DNA of 64,000 nt, from positions 1,464,501 to 1,528,500 of the forward strand of contig JAZARR010000033.1 of NCBI GenBank assembly GCA_037389465.1, written 5' to 3'. Shown one piece after another: positions 12,301 through 23,554 of the stretch; positions within the stretch are counted from its first letter, which is position 1; the number at the start of each line of letters is the position of its first letter. This stretch comes from Baylisascaris procyonis. Its lineage: Eukaryota > Nematoda > Chromadorea > Rhabditida > Ascarididae. Both the position numbers and the translations under genes were made by a program. The notes under the pieces are model-generated. The model was given only the letters and a program-made list of their open reading frames with translations. It was not told the DNA's origin and made no database searches.

Positions 12301-15300
12301 GTTTCACCGTGTCGGTTGCCATGATCTCTCAATTTCTGTGGACACTAACATTCTTCATAACACCATATCTGATAACAATGCGGATGCAAAGGTATTTAAT
12401 TGCTGACAGCTTAAAGAACGCCGCCACTAGGGACGAGAGCCCTTCATGTTATCTTGTTAGTTTTTTATAAGCCATTTTCTTCTATATTCCTTTTAAAAGC
12501 ATTTTCATACTCGTCAGTGATTCATTCAGTTAATTGTAAATTTCGAAACAGTCGATTAGGCCACATTCCTTCGTGTTTTCTGCATTTATCGCCTCATTTT
12601 TTTTTATCGTCACTCTTTTCACACTTCTTTTGAAATGTACATCCATTTGACACGGAAGGCTTAGTTACTGTAATAGGACGGAAGTTATTTTCACGAAATA
12701 TTTCATTGATGTAGTTTCCTCACTTTGAAAAAGGAACAAAAAAGCTCCTGATGGTTTAGAAGACGAGTGGGAGGGGTGTTAATTTGAAGCGGTATGCGAT
12801 GCGATACCACAATGTCCAGGCAGCGATATGCATAAGATCCGAGTCAAAACCATGTCATCTGTTAATTTGTATGAGGAGACAAGCGAAAGACTTACCATCT
12901 AGTTTTCTTAATTCCAGCATTTATGAGCATGTAATTTTATAAGAGTTCAAGCCACATTTTTGTGTCTTCAAATTTATACGGGAGATAATATCACTGGTTT
13001 CCATATCACTGAAAACATGCATAACGCGACTTTGGGCAATGGATCTCTATTCGTTATGGGATTAGACACATCACTGACAATTACGGGATTTGTTGCAGTA
13101 AAACTGCAAAAACTTCATGAGCCATCCAAATGATGAAAGTTTTTCGCTTGAAAGACTAATCCTATTCTTTGGACTTGATAGCTGCCAAATATAACGTTTT
13201 ATCCTGATCCTGTTGAAGTAAAATCGGACTACCGTGTAGATTTCATCTAAGGTAAACGAGGCATACGAGATCATCTGCAGTTTGATAACAGTTACTAAGA
13301 ACCTGACAAAAAATTCTTGAACAGCTTCCTCGCAGCTTACCCGCCCAGCGGCGCTATGGGCTGGCACGTAACGCAGAGGTTTGTGAAAGAGGGTAAAAAT
13401 CGATTGGCCGACTGAGATCAGACTTGAGTCTACCTCGACGCGATCGGGAGTCGAATCCGGTCCCGGTCGCGACCGGAGTGTGTTTTGTCTATATTCATTT
13501 TCGTGCTTGTTGCTCAGGTAAAAGTTTTCACTGAAATTATTTGCCTAGCTCAGTCGCTGCCCTTTTTATTGGTCACAGGCGTTTCCCACGTCGTGATTCG
13601 TTTTCATCACGCTTGCTTAGTTCGCTTCGCCGAATAATTTGCGATTGTCCTGATACCGCATATAGCACAGATCGATCAATAGTGGAACACAGATGGAGGC
13701 TGTCTCCTCTGGAAGAAGAAATCTTTGAAAGAATGTTCCAGGCGAGACATCCCGTCATCACTTGTAAATGTTTTAGGTGCAGTTTATACCAATACCGACG
13801 CAGCCGACGAGTGGTCAGCAGCCTCAACAAGTTCAGCTGATTCCTGTAAGCGGTCACAATCCTGGACAGCAATTCATTGTCATCCAGCAGCCGTCAATAT
13901 CGGCGCCTTCCTTACCGCTGCATTCGTCGACTGGGGCGCAACAACCTAATCAGTTATACATCGTTCAGCAGCCGACCAATGGGCCCAATCATCCCTCTCA
14001 ACAGGTTTTGTTATTGAAGCTTTTAAAGATATTCCATATAATCCTTGCCAATAGCTCGACACTTTTACTGTTCCACTGCTTACGTTCGGCGATTGAACGT
14101 TCCACCTTTTCCCAATCTTGTTTAGGAGATTTTTACTGTTTAGGCTTTACACGTTAAATGCGTTGGATCTCGGCGATACTGTACCCTTCTCGGTAGTGAC
14201 CACCCTCACAGGCTTCACAGCCGCTTTCCCCCTCAAAGAATCACTGCACGATCCTTTTTACTCCATAAACTTCGTCGCTTTAATGAAGACGACGTCTGAC
14301 AGATGCCGTATCCTTATGCAAAAGCCAAAAACTGATCGAAACCTCATGCATTTCAATGTCTCACCAGTTCATAATTTTCAGTCAGTAGGGGTTAGCTGTC
14401 GAACAATAAGGATTACCCGATAGTTCAGGGGTATGTTTTTGCCATTTTTCATCACTAGTGAAGATGTGGCTATCACACTCATCAAGTTTGGAATTATTCC
14501 TAGCGCGGCCATTAGTCGTCCACAAACGATGAATACTGTAGTTGACATTTTGCAAAACGGTACTTTGAAGGTCCGAAGAGGGAAATTTTGCCAAGGAGGC
14601 TGGCACAACGCGCGTTCTTTGCATTTCTATCATCCGTTAAGCTCTGGTTGCATGAAATTGTGTTTTGTGATCGGTTTGCAGGTTTCATGGCACGCTTAGT
14701 GTCAATGAAATGGCCCACTTTCCACGATTAACTTTTGAACGTCCAACGAGGTACATTAGATAAAATTTTCAACTTCGAAGGCATTCATATTCGTAAATAT
14801 GTGTAGATGAGTCATAAGATTAGCGGCTAGAAATCGAATGTAGTGTAGCACATAACGAATTTCTGTGGCATATTTTTTTAATAGATGAGTTGATATGATC
14901 AAGGGGAGAGGTGAAACTGTTTTCAAAGTTTTATAACCGCTTCTGTTGGGATAGGACTAGAAGTAGGTATAGATGTATGCAAAACTGACGAGCAAAAGAG
15001 GAAAGAGTAAATATTGTGAACGATACAAACGAGTGTAAAATTGTCCTAATAAGTACCATCGAACGGTGAAAATTGACGAAAGTTTCCGTTTGTCGCAAAA
15101 TCTTGACTGCGTTGCATTGATAAACAGAGCAGTGTTATATGATCAAGTCTCAAAATATACACAAACGGACAGAGGAAAACCGAATCGAAGAGATTCGGTG
15201 CCAAAATCTACGTGGAATATTATAGTAGCAAGAAAATGCAATTTTGCAGATTGCTTTTATTCCCGTGCAGATGCAGGCCACCGCGGAAACGAAGCCGGTG

Positions 15301-16798
15301 ATCACGAGCTTACAGCCGCAGACGAATCTGCAGCAGATGCACGCAGTCGAAATGCAACCTTGCAATCCGCCTAAGCAAGAGGTGACCAACTGCACCGTAA
15401 CCACAAGTCAACAGAGGATCACGCTTGGTTCGTCGTTTTTTTACAGACTTATCTCAAGTGAAGCCTGGAGAGGCGGCGACCATCGCTTTTCATATGTTTG
15501 GACAGCATAAACTGATATGAGGTTCTCACAAAAAAAGTTTTTTTCGCATTATTTACAGGGAATCTGCATTTCCAACAGGATCCAAACGACCCTCAAAAAT
15601 GGATCATCACGAACGAGAGCACGGAAAATCCGAGCTCGGTGCAGCCTGGCTCTTCTCTTTCACGCCGGCAGGAATATGATATTTCGCCGAGTGCATCCAC
15701 CATCACCCATTCGGGCAACATTTCCACTTTATCGTTCAAGCAGAAAACACCCAAACGGACGGCTTGCAATTGCCCCAATTGCCAGAACAACTCAAATAGC
15801 AAAATGTTAGTATCTGCACTGTTTATTTTTGCGATGTTTGTTCCTTTGTCCCTGGACACATAGTTTCCCTTTTAAAACGAAGAAAGAATGCTGTGCTAAC
15901 TAATGTCCTTTCGGGTGTTGTAATGCGATGAAACGAATCCTTTCAATAAAAGTTTAATAGTACGTAGACCCGTTCCGTTTCGCGTAGATGTCTTCGCTAA
16001 CCTATTCCCGAGAGAGATTGAAGCTGTTTATTAGAGGTTCTTCAAAAGGTGAACCAATGAATTGTTTTTCCTGCCCGACTGTTGAGTTACTTAAATTTTA
16101 AAGGAATTTCAGTAGCATCTCTACTAGCTTCTCTCAAACTCCATTTGGACGTGGTGATAGTTGATAAGATTTTATATTTCCATTTCATCTATAGTGAATT
16201 TATACGTATAGTTTACATGACGCAATGTTCAGTTTAAGAAGCGGCGAGAAGTTACGCTTGCATATATGTCACTTATGCGAGAAAACATACGGTAAGACAT
16301 CACATTTGCGTGCCCATCTTCGTGGACACGCCGGACAGAAGCCGTTTGCCTGTGACTGGGCTCACTGTCAGAAACGGTTCACTCGCTCCGATGAGCTTCA
16401 AAGACATCGCCGAACGCATACAGGTTAGCTTTCATGCGTTCATTTATTTGCACTCTTATATGTTTTATTCTCATGATGATTAATCCTGTTCCTTTTTTTT
16501 CTGGTTAAGGCAAAATGTTGGCTTGGAAAGTGTCGTTTTAATTTCGGTAACGGCGGCGGAAACTTTGTTTGAACTCACTCCCTCCCTCTGTGGTACTCTG
16601 TTTTGAGCGCCGTTGTTGATGTCGTATTTTGATGAAGAATTTCGTTCAGGAGAGAAGCGTTTTGCATGTGCACAATGCGGGAAGAAATTCATGCGATCCG
16701 ATCATCTCACCAAGCATGAGAGAACGCATTCATCGACACGTGGTCACGCTGTAATTGAAGCATCGCAACGTGCTCCCAATATGATTAACTCCAACTAA
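9372..16798 (+). CDS. sptf-3: Sp-family C2H2 zinc-finger transcription factor (SPTF-3-like)
   Basis: Nuclear GC-box-binding regulator. I join exons 9372-9515, 13777-14004, 15250-15427, 15559-15805, 16233-16423 and 16650-16798; all phases agree, giving 378 residues. The start ATG lies in ACCATGA. Exon 1 is Pro/Thr-rich with ILPKP twice. Exons 2-3 are Gln-rich ([37 protein letters not shown]), typical Sp transactivation sequence. Exon 4 carries the Buttonhead box CNCPNC that marks Sp rather than KLF proteins. Exons 5-6 encode three fingers with contact helices [19 protein letters not shown] and MRSDHLTKH. Finger 1 has C-x2-C spacing where vertebrate Sp proteins have C-x4-C. The C-terminus is short (about 25 residues after the last finger). 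The assignment to sptf-3 among the three nematode Sp genes rests on the Q-rich body and is probable, not proven. All five donors read GTT. Confidence 0.88.
9642..9649 (+). terminator. Possible premature intronic stop plus polyadenylation signal
   Basis: If exon 1 of the Sp factor is not spliced at 9515, its frame runs on to a TAA at 9642-9644, which overlaps an AATAAA at 9644-9649. This would suit a short intronically polyadenylated transcript encoding 90 residues. No transcript evidence is available. Confidence 0.25.
11643..11910. repeat. G-rich minisatellite, about 10 copies of a 26-27 bp unit
   Basis: Ten head-to-tail copies of a unit close to GGTTCATTTTGAGGGGAGAG followed by GGGG(GA) can be read. 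Copies differ by single substitutions (ATT/GTT, TTC/CTG) and by small changes in the G block (GAAGGGAGG in copies 6 and 7). Every unit has a GGGG run and usually a GGGGGG run on the + strand, so the array can form G-quadruplexes. It lies in intron 1 of the Sp factor, about 2.1 kb after exon 1. The translated open frames across it are products of the repeat and not genes. Confidence 0.93.
12059..12208 (+). other. Possible alternative cassette exon in the Sp-factor gene
   Basis: An open frame between a weak TTTGAG acceptor and an AAG|GTTTTC donor is 150 nt long with phase 0 at both ends. It would insert 50 residues between the Pro-rich and Gln-rich parts without a shift. The predicted peptide contains [17 protein letters not shown] and is Ser/Thr rich. 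The acceptor lacks the usual pyrimidine-CAG pattern, so this is only a candidate. Confidence 0.22.
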
Positions 16799-19700
16799 CA
16801 TCATTCATTTATCTCTGTATATACGTATTGCATTTAAAACATTGTGGACGGTGCTTACCGCTTTATTGAACTTAGCGTGTTTTAAGTTTGAAAACGTTTC
16901 GGATTTGCGACTCCACTTTCTTTTATTGATTTCGACATGTTCTAGCCGAGTTAAAATGTAACTTCTAGCAGCTGTTGTTTGCCGCTAATACTTTGCTGTT
17001 TTATTGTGACTTTCGCATATTGTATGCACTTTGTGAAATTTGTGCACATTGATGCGGATTTCTTATCGTGCAGATGGTTGGTTCATCGACTGAAAACTGA
17101 GTTGCTGAGTTTTTTGTTAATTTTTCTTTGATTAATTAATGCGAGCACCTGCACTATCTCTCTCCTAATATGATGTTATCGAGTGTTCGGTAAATGCACC
17201 GGTGATTGAGTGCGTTTAGCACACATCACAAGCGGTTTTTTTTTTTGTTTTCCGATCGGCGATCACTTCAGCATGAATAAGCAAAAAAATTAGCAAAGTT
17301 CATATTTCCTTATGATGATTTGAACTCGGAATGATATTGCTGAAATCGAGATGGCTATAAGTGACCATAATGTTTTTCGTTGCGTTTCCTTTGTGTGGGC
17401 TTTTATCACTGCTTCTGGAGCGTGACCAGCATCAATCATGTTTATATTGATGCCCCATCGGAAAGGGAATTATAGTCTGGGAGTGATGTTGCTAAAGTAT
17501 TTTTCATTTTGATTTTGCTTGCACATGAGTTGAATCAGTAAATTTTTGCTGCTTATAATATGAGTGTTTTTGCCGCAAAGTGTTCGGTTGAGGTGTTTCG
17601 TTGTAGCAGTAACGAGGCAACCGACTTATTCATCAAGAAGAAACTCATGACGAACGCTTAAGCGATAAATTTCCATTAGCGAAGCGTAGTCTTTTTCAGC
17701 AAATAATCGAGATGATCGCACCTCTAACTTTGCATATTGGGCTAACTGATGTAAAGATGTAACGGTTAGCCTTCCTTCCGGCCGCATCCATTGGTGAGAG
17801 TGTTCGGGGGAGGCATGATGAATGTGGAGACTATTGGGAAAGGAAGTTGCATATGCTGCGTTCACATAGACTGTATGAAGTGTATTCATTACATGGGGGA
17901 CACTTGAAGGATGGTGAAAAACTATTTAATTGGACAAAGAGTGGAGCGCTAAGAGGGAGAAACAAAGCAACAAGAGTGCAGAGAAGTGCGTTTGAGGGCA
18001 ACTTTGGGTGCTGCAAATATCCGATCGGTAAACAATCTAATATAGAGCCGAACATCTATGAGGAAGTGTTCATTGAGTAATCTTAGAAGCGTTATTCGCA
18101 GTATAAACTATTTCCCTGTTTATTAGTTCGAATGGTTTAGTTAAATGCACTCAACTTGCTTTATGCATTAAGCGTACCTGAGTGAAACTAACTCTCGGTC
18201 GGATGGGATACTATATTCCAAAAAAACGCTTCAACGCTTTCATAATTTTCTGTGAATGGTTCCATTGCAAGTATAATTATGAAGCGGGATACGGCACCGA
18301 TCATGAAAACGGTTTCTACCAGAAAGGTAATGCGAAACACCTATTCGAACAAATGCGAAGCAAAAAGATGGTGAACTTTTTTAGAGGATTTACTTAAATG
18401 TTCAACATGTTGTTTGATGTTTAACTAGCGTAGTTCTTAGCGACAAAAAAAGTTCCAAAAACAACTCAACTTCTAATACAAAGTGGTGCCAAAAAAATTC
18501 AACTTCAAACATCAATAATCACTTAAGTCACTTGGCCACTGTTCTGTGTGCCTCTACGTGTGTGTTTCTTTATACGTTTGTATACCTATACAAGTGTTTC
18601 ACCGCGTTTATGTGTTTCTTTATGCATGTGTTTACGAGCGTGGGCGTGTGTGTTTGTGCGTATTTGTAGGTTCGTGTGTGTATGCATCTGTGTGTTCATG
18701 TGCTTGTGTGCGTTTGTGTGGGCGTTCGCATGCATGTGTGAGCGTATGCATGTGTCTCGACTGACTGTTGTTTGTATAGCAGGTTCCTGTGTACGCTTTT
18801 GTATATGTGTCTCTAAAGAACCACAAAAGATACGACCGATAAATGTTTCGTGCTTTCCTTTCTGTTTCATCTTCATCAGAGTAAAGTATAGATGTCTCTG
18901 AACCTGAAACCGAGGTAACTATAGAAACATAATGAGAGCCCACCCACGACTTCAGTAAACTGCGACTAGCATGCAGTCACTCACGCAGCTGACTTCAGAG
19001 TGGCTTAGATGTACGATTGAAAAAGGCTATGCAGCAAGTGCACCACAACACGTACACATAAAATTCTATTCCGTTTTTGCAGAGCGGCTTGAAATCCTCG
19101 TCTCAGTGTATCGCTAACGTGCGAGAATGTTTCATTTACGTGCCATATGCCTTAATTAATGGCATTTAGGCATGCGTCGACCTCCATTCCTCTCTATTAA
19201 AGAGGGAACAATAGTGGCAGATTTGGAAATTTTCAAAACGAGATGTGCAATTAGGTGATAAAAATTCATTCGACCATTGGAGGTTCAAAATTTTTGAAGA
19301 AGGGCTACTCAAAAGTGCAGAATTTTCGCCGTCTTCTTCAATCACACTAATGCGTAATCAAAGGTCATCATTTCCAGGTCAATTAGGGATACAATCCCTA
19401 GCAGTCTTATTGCTCAAATTTCATTTTTTGTTTCTTCTAGGGGGTTATGAACTAGCAAATAGCAGCTTTTGACCAAAAATGACAATCGGTGAAGTTTTTC
19501 GAAATTATTGGAGCATGTTCGTATGCGGTTGAAATTGTTGAGGAATTAGTCGTATGTGTTTTGCTGTAGTAGTTTTAAGGAAACAACCTCAGTTAGTAGT
19601 CACAGTGATCGTCCGTTTCATCTGTGAAACATTTAGCTAGCTTTCTTATTCTTCAAATAAGTGATCTCATAGGTGATGAATATGAGAGTGCATCGTGATG

Positions 19701-20807
19701 CTGTGATCTATCGCACTTCATACACCTTTCTGGAATGGGTGCACCGTTAAATGATTGGGGATCTCCTTTACATCTTTACACATCATCGATAATCCGAAAC
19801 GAATGAGATGAAAGTTTCCTCCAAACGATCGCAGTTTCCAAACTATTGTCCTCATACAACATCCGGATAGCTTCATTGTCAACGAACACCTTAAAAGGAC
19901 ACTCGAAAGCCATGTTTTACCAATGTTTTCGTTGTCGAAAAAAATTGAAAATTAGCAGTATAGATGTGAATAGATTTTTAATAGGGCCCTTGTAAAGCAT
20001 TTTTCACCCCTCAAATCTCAGCAATTGAATGCTTGTTAATCGCCTCGTTTAGCAATTACATTGAATTTTCTCAATCATAGACTACAATATTCATTAGTGC
20101 TATTTGCTGGCGAGCGAATTAATTATCTGATGTGATGTTTTACATTAATTAGTTTTTCAAATAGCACTCATTGCAAAATGTTCACTATTAAATGGAAAAC
20201 ATTGCAGAGGCATTTTAACACAATTCTCTTGCAATTCTTCATCGTCGGAAATAAAATCACGAAAAATAAAAAAAACGAAGGATTTCCTTTTTAGAAACCT
20301 TAACAGAAGCGATGTACTTTTCTGGTCACCTGAAAGCTATGAAGTTAAGTGCCTGGAATAGGCAGTAGGCAAGTATATCGTCTGGTATACTCACCTCTCC
20401 AGCTATAAGAGATACAGACTGGAATGAGATGCAAATTTATGAAAAAATACTATCGAATAGAATACCCAGAAGATGATCTTTTAAAACCTTATGATACAGG
20501 CATAGGTCGAATTTGAATTATCTTCAGTCTATGTTTATAAAATCGTTAGTGGAGAAGATCCAAAAAAGGATTGCGGAAAATTGCTTTCCTAATCTATTGC
20601 TGCACCTTGTCGATAAGCAGATAGGAGCACGTCACTCGAACATCCATCTACCGACAGACAATACGCCAAAAAAGGCTGCTGCTAACGCTCGCAACATTCC
20701 TATCGAGAGGAAAATAATGTACATTTAGCCACTTTCGATGTTTTTTGAGGAATCTTTAAGCTGTGCTGATGTGAACTTTGATCCGCCTAGGTCACATTTT
20801 CCAGCAC
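16799..20807. other. Intergenic DNA, no recognised gene
   Basis: I see only short open frames without family motifs. The region contains a degenerate TG/TGT-rich tract at about 18545-18790 and several poly-T runs. The proximal part presumably includes the 3' UTR of the Sp factor, but no clear AATAAA follows its stop within about 400 bases. Confidence 0.5.
18545..18790. repeat. Degenerate TG-rich low-complexity tract
   Basis: The + strand is dominated by TGTGTG, TGTATG, CGTGTG and TTTGTG words over about 245 bp. Open frames here translate to Cys/Val/Tyr-rich sequence on + and Thr/His-rich sequence on -, which is what such a repeat produces. It is best read as an old microsatellite. Confidence 0.75.
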
Positions 20808-21420
20808 CTAAGTCATAGGTATTTTCCAGTTGCACGACAGTATCATACGAAATGCAAGCATGACACCAGTCCTCCAGAGAGTGAGGAACTCAGTACACAG
20901 TTCACAATAATCAGGTCCGGATTCACAAAGTACTTTGCAAATTTCAAGATCATCCACAAAAAGCCTGCATAGACTGTGCAGCTTTTCAGGGATAACGTTT
21001 ATGTATGGTACGGATAAAAGCGATCCTAAAACACTTCGCAGTGGCACACCAATGAAGGCTTCATGAACTTCGAAAGGGTTGTCGCCAGTTTTAATTTCAA
21101 CGCAGCGACCAATAATGAGGCTCATTGGCCAAGCTATTTAAGCCGACGATATCAAAACGCTTCGGCAAACTTCACTTAAAGCACTTCAGCTTATTTAACT
21201 CGTAAAAGCCAATCATAAAGTGAGGACAAAAGTTGTAGCGTAGTTTATCTGTCTGGCAATAAACCGAACTGCTTCTTAGAATGCCAATTTTGCAAATGGA
21301 AAACGTGATGCCAATGAAGTGGTAATCTGAAACATCTTCAAAAAGGGAGGTTTTACGAAGAGATCTTACAGTGGCCGTTCTCACAGCGTTGAGAAATGAG
21401 CCGACTACTAGACTTTGCCT
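20808..21420 (-). mobile_element. Decayed non-LTR retrotransposon reverse transcriptase fragment
   Basis: On the - strand an open frame (20808-21125) reads through RT landmarks: GVPLRSVLGSLLSVPYIN matches the LINE motif of the type GVPQGSVLGPLLFLIYIN, and CRLFVDDLEICK matches the catalytic FADD box. Upstream in another frame (21172-21384) DVSDYHFIGITFSICKIG matches the DYRPIS-type RT start. Between them lies a broken palm A motif, FAEAF in one frame and FDIV in the next. The copy is therefore frameshifted, has an internal stop, and is inactive. It resembles CR1/Jockey-like LINEs of invertebrates; the exact clade is not determined. No endonuclease domain or poly-A tail was recognised. Confidence 0.85.
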
Positions 21421-22802
21421 AAATTATTCGTTCAACGAATAAATTAATTCTGTTGCCGCATCCTTTTTGAATGAAGGTGATATGGATTCTAATGCTATAG
21501 AAACTTTATAGGGGAATTGCAGTTGGGAAATATTTTTTGTAACGGTTTCTCTTCCGCATATTGCGTTTCCTTTCTATGCTCCATCTGCGAATTCTTGCAG
21601 ATAAAAGAACCATTACGGTGACTTCGCCTCTGCGCATAAATTTTGGTATTTAACTTTGAGTTGAAGTGCCAAACAATGGCTTTTAGCGTGCTTGCATCAG
21701 CAGAACAATGCCACAGTGTGCAAAATTTCACTCTCTAAAGGCAGCTAAATCAAGCAAAGAATGCATTGAGAATTGAGCGGATTCACAGAAAAGAGGTAGA
21801 AAAGAAGCATTGTTTGCAAGGACTCATGAGTTCTAGCATAGGAGGACATTTCATTCCTATATTGTAACTTTTATCAATATTACTTATATAAGCTCCGGTA
21901 TCATGAGTTTTGATATGAAAACTCGGAAGACGACAGACTTCAGTGCTTCGTCACGTTTAGCCAACTCGTTGATGGTGTGCAATTATTTCACCACATAGCA
22001 ACCACCAATAAAAAAGCACTTATTATACAATGATCAACGATAGCACGGGCGTCTGCAAACTCAGGTTGTCAGCTCGATCGGTTGCACATCTCTGTCGCCT
22101 CAAACAGAAAGTAGGATATTTAAACGCTTTTCTGATTTCTGATGCATCTTCTCGGTTTTTCCTTGAACGTAAGGCATCGTAGAAAAGATTCGGAATGAGC
22201 AATATACAACAACTCCGAGCGATCACAAAATGCCCTCAAGCACGTGATAACAATGCGAAAAATTCCAACAAGCGCCTTCCCTTTCACGTGGCTTATTGAA
22301 AAAGAGGTGTTCCGCTCTATTCAGTATACATGGTAATCGAATTGTAACTAGCGCTGAACTTGCCTATATTCGAAGTTATTTGCATCAAGATGGTGCTTCC
22401 TCAGTTTTCTCGCAAGTTAGTGATGCGAGTCTGAATCCGATTGTTCCATAGTTGACTTTTATGTTGTTGTCGATCGACATACTATTGCTTTGTCGATTAT
22501 TATTGAGTGTGAATGCCTCTACCGATTGTCAGGTGCATTCTACATTGTTTTACTCTGAATGCTACGAGGTAACTTCATGGATGTCGCAATCGAATTGCAG
22601 TCGATGAGGTTACCTTCTTTTTATTTCCGCAGGTATAGAGATAAGAATGATCCAAAACGAACTGAGAGATCTTTAATGACCTCACATGCGCAATTACTCC
22701 CAAACAATGAGTCAATAAATGATTGTTTTTCCAGGCGCATTAGCATCTGCTAATTGAAACAACGATTTAGATGAAAGAGGCTTGGATTTAGATGGGCGAT
22801 GC

Positions 22803-22808
22803 TTTATT
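22803..22808 (-). terminator. Possible polyadenylation signal for the synaptotagmin gene
   Basis: TTTATT on + reads AATAAA on -, about 750 bases beyond the synaptotagmin stop codon. It is one of a few AATAAA-like words there and the choice is uncertain. Confidence 0.22.
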
Positions 22809-23554
22809 TTGTGTGATATGAGGATGAGCACAAGTACGCGCAAACACATACAACAACAAACGCAAGTCGCTTTCACAATTGTCGAAGTGGATCTAATCGT
22901 GATAATTGGTCTTCTGGGAGGATATAGAACGAATAAACTCTTATTAGAGGGGAGATTTCGAATAAACCAGTGTGCAAAAAAACTGCGGACGGTACCGTAA
23001 TTATATTTTCCGGCTGCAGTTAGTGTGCGTAGTCCCGTAGAAGGTTTCTCTTAACAAGTGATGTTTGAATTATATGTTTGTACTTTCATTTGCGATGGCA
23101 CCATCAACGTTTGATGCGGAAACTTTTTTATGAAGTAAACAATGAGTGTATAACGAATGGAGCCAACGAAAGCCGTCAGTATCAGCCATAGCAAACTTCT
23201 GCAGCAGTTCACAGTAGCCCAACTCGATTTTGCTGCTTACTGCTGCGGTCGGTTCACGTAAGGGGTATCCACTCTAATAAAGCAGACTATACAGCATTCA
23301 GTTCGATGTTAAGTGACAATCAACAGGCAAAATGTTTATGTGGATGCTCCATTGAATGCGACTGTAAAGGAAACACCGTAGCAAATATAAGAGGTTTGCG
23401 GCTTGCAAACAGCTCAATCCACAAGCTGCTGCTAGCAGCACTCACTCGCATACATACACTACGAGCCTATCGCAGGGAACCTCGATGCATTGTCGTGCCC
23501 ATCTCCAAATTTGTACATGAAGGGTATCGTGCGTCTCAGCGGGAATAGGAATTG

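Larger units (their letters stand above)
9516..13776 (+). other. Long first intron of the Sp-factor gene
   Basis: This is 4261 bp between the Pro-rich first exon and the Gln-rich second exon. It holds a G-rich minisatellite (11643-11910) and a possible in-frame cassette exon (12059-12208), described separately. No other coding homology was seen on either strand. Such first introns often carry enhancers, but none can be identified here. Confidence 0.7.

Noticed and set aside
13400..13476. tRNA-like A and B box resemblance
   Set aside because: The T-arm is weak and no acceptor stem can be formed; at best a diverged SINE head, not a tRNA gene.
18546..18943. Long open frames on both strands with Cys/Val or Thr/His repeats
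   Set aside because: Products of the TG-rich tract; no start context or homology.
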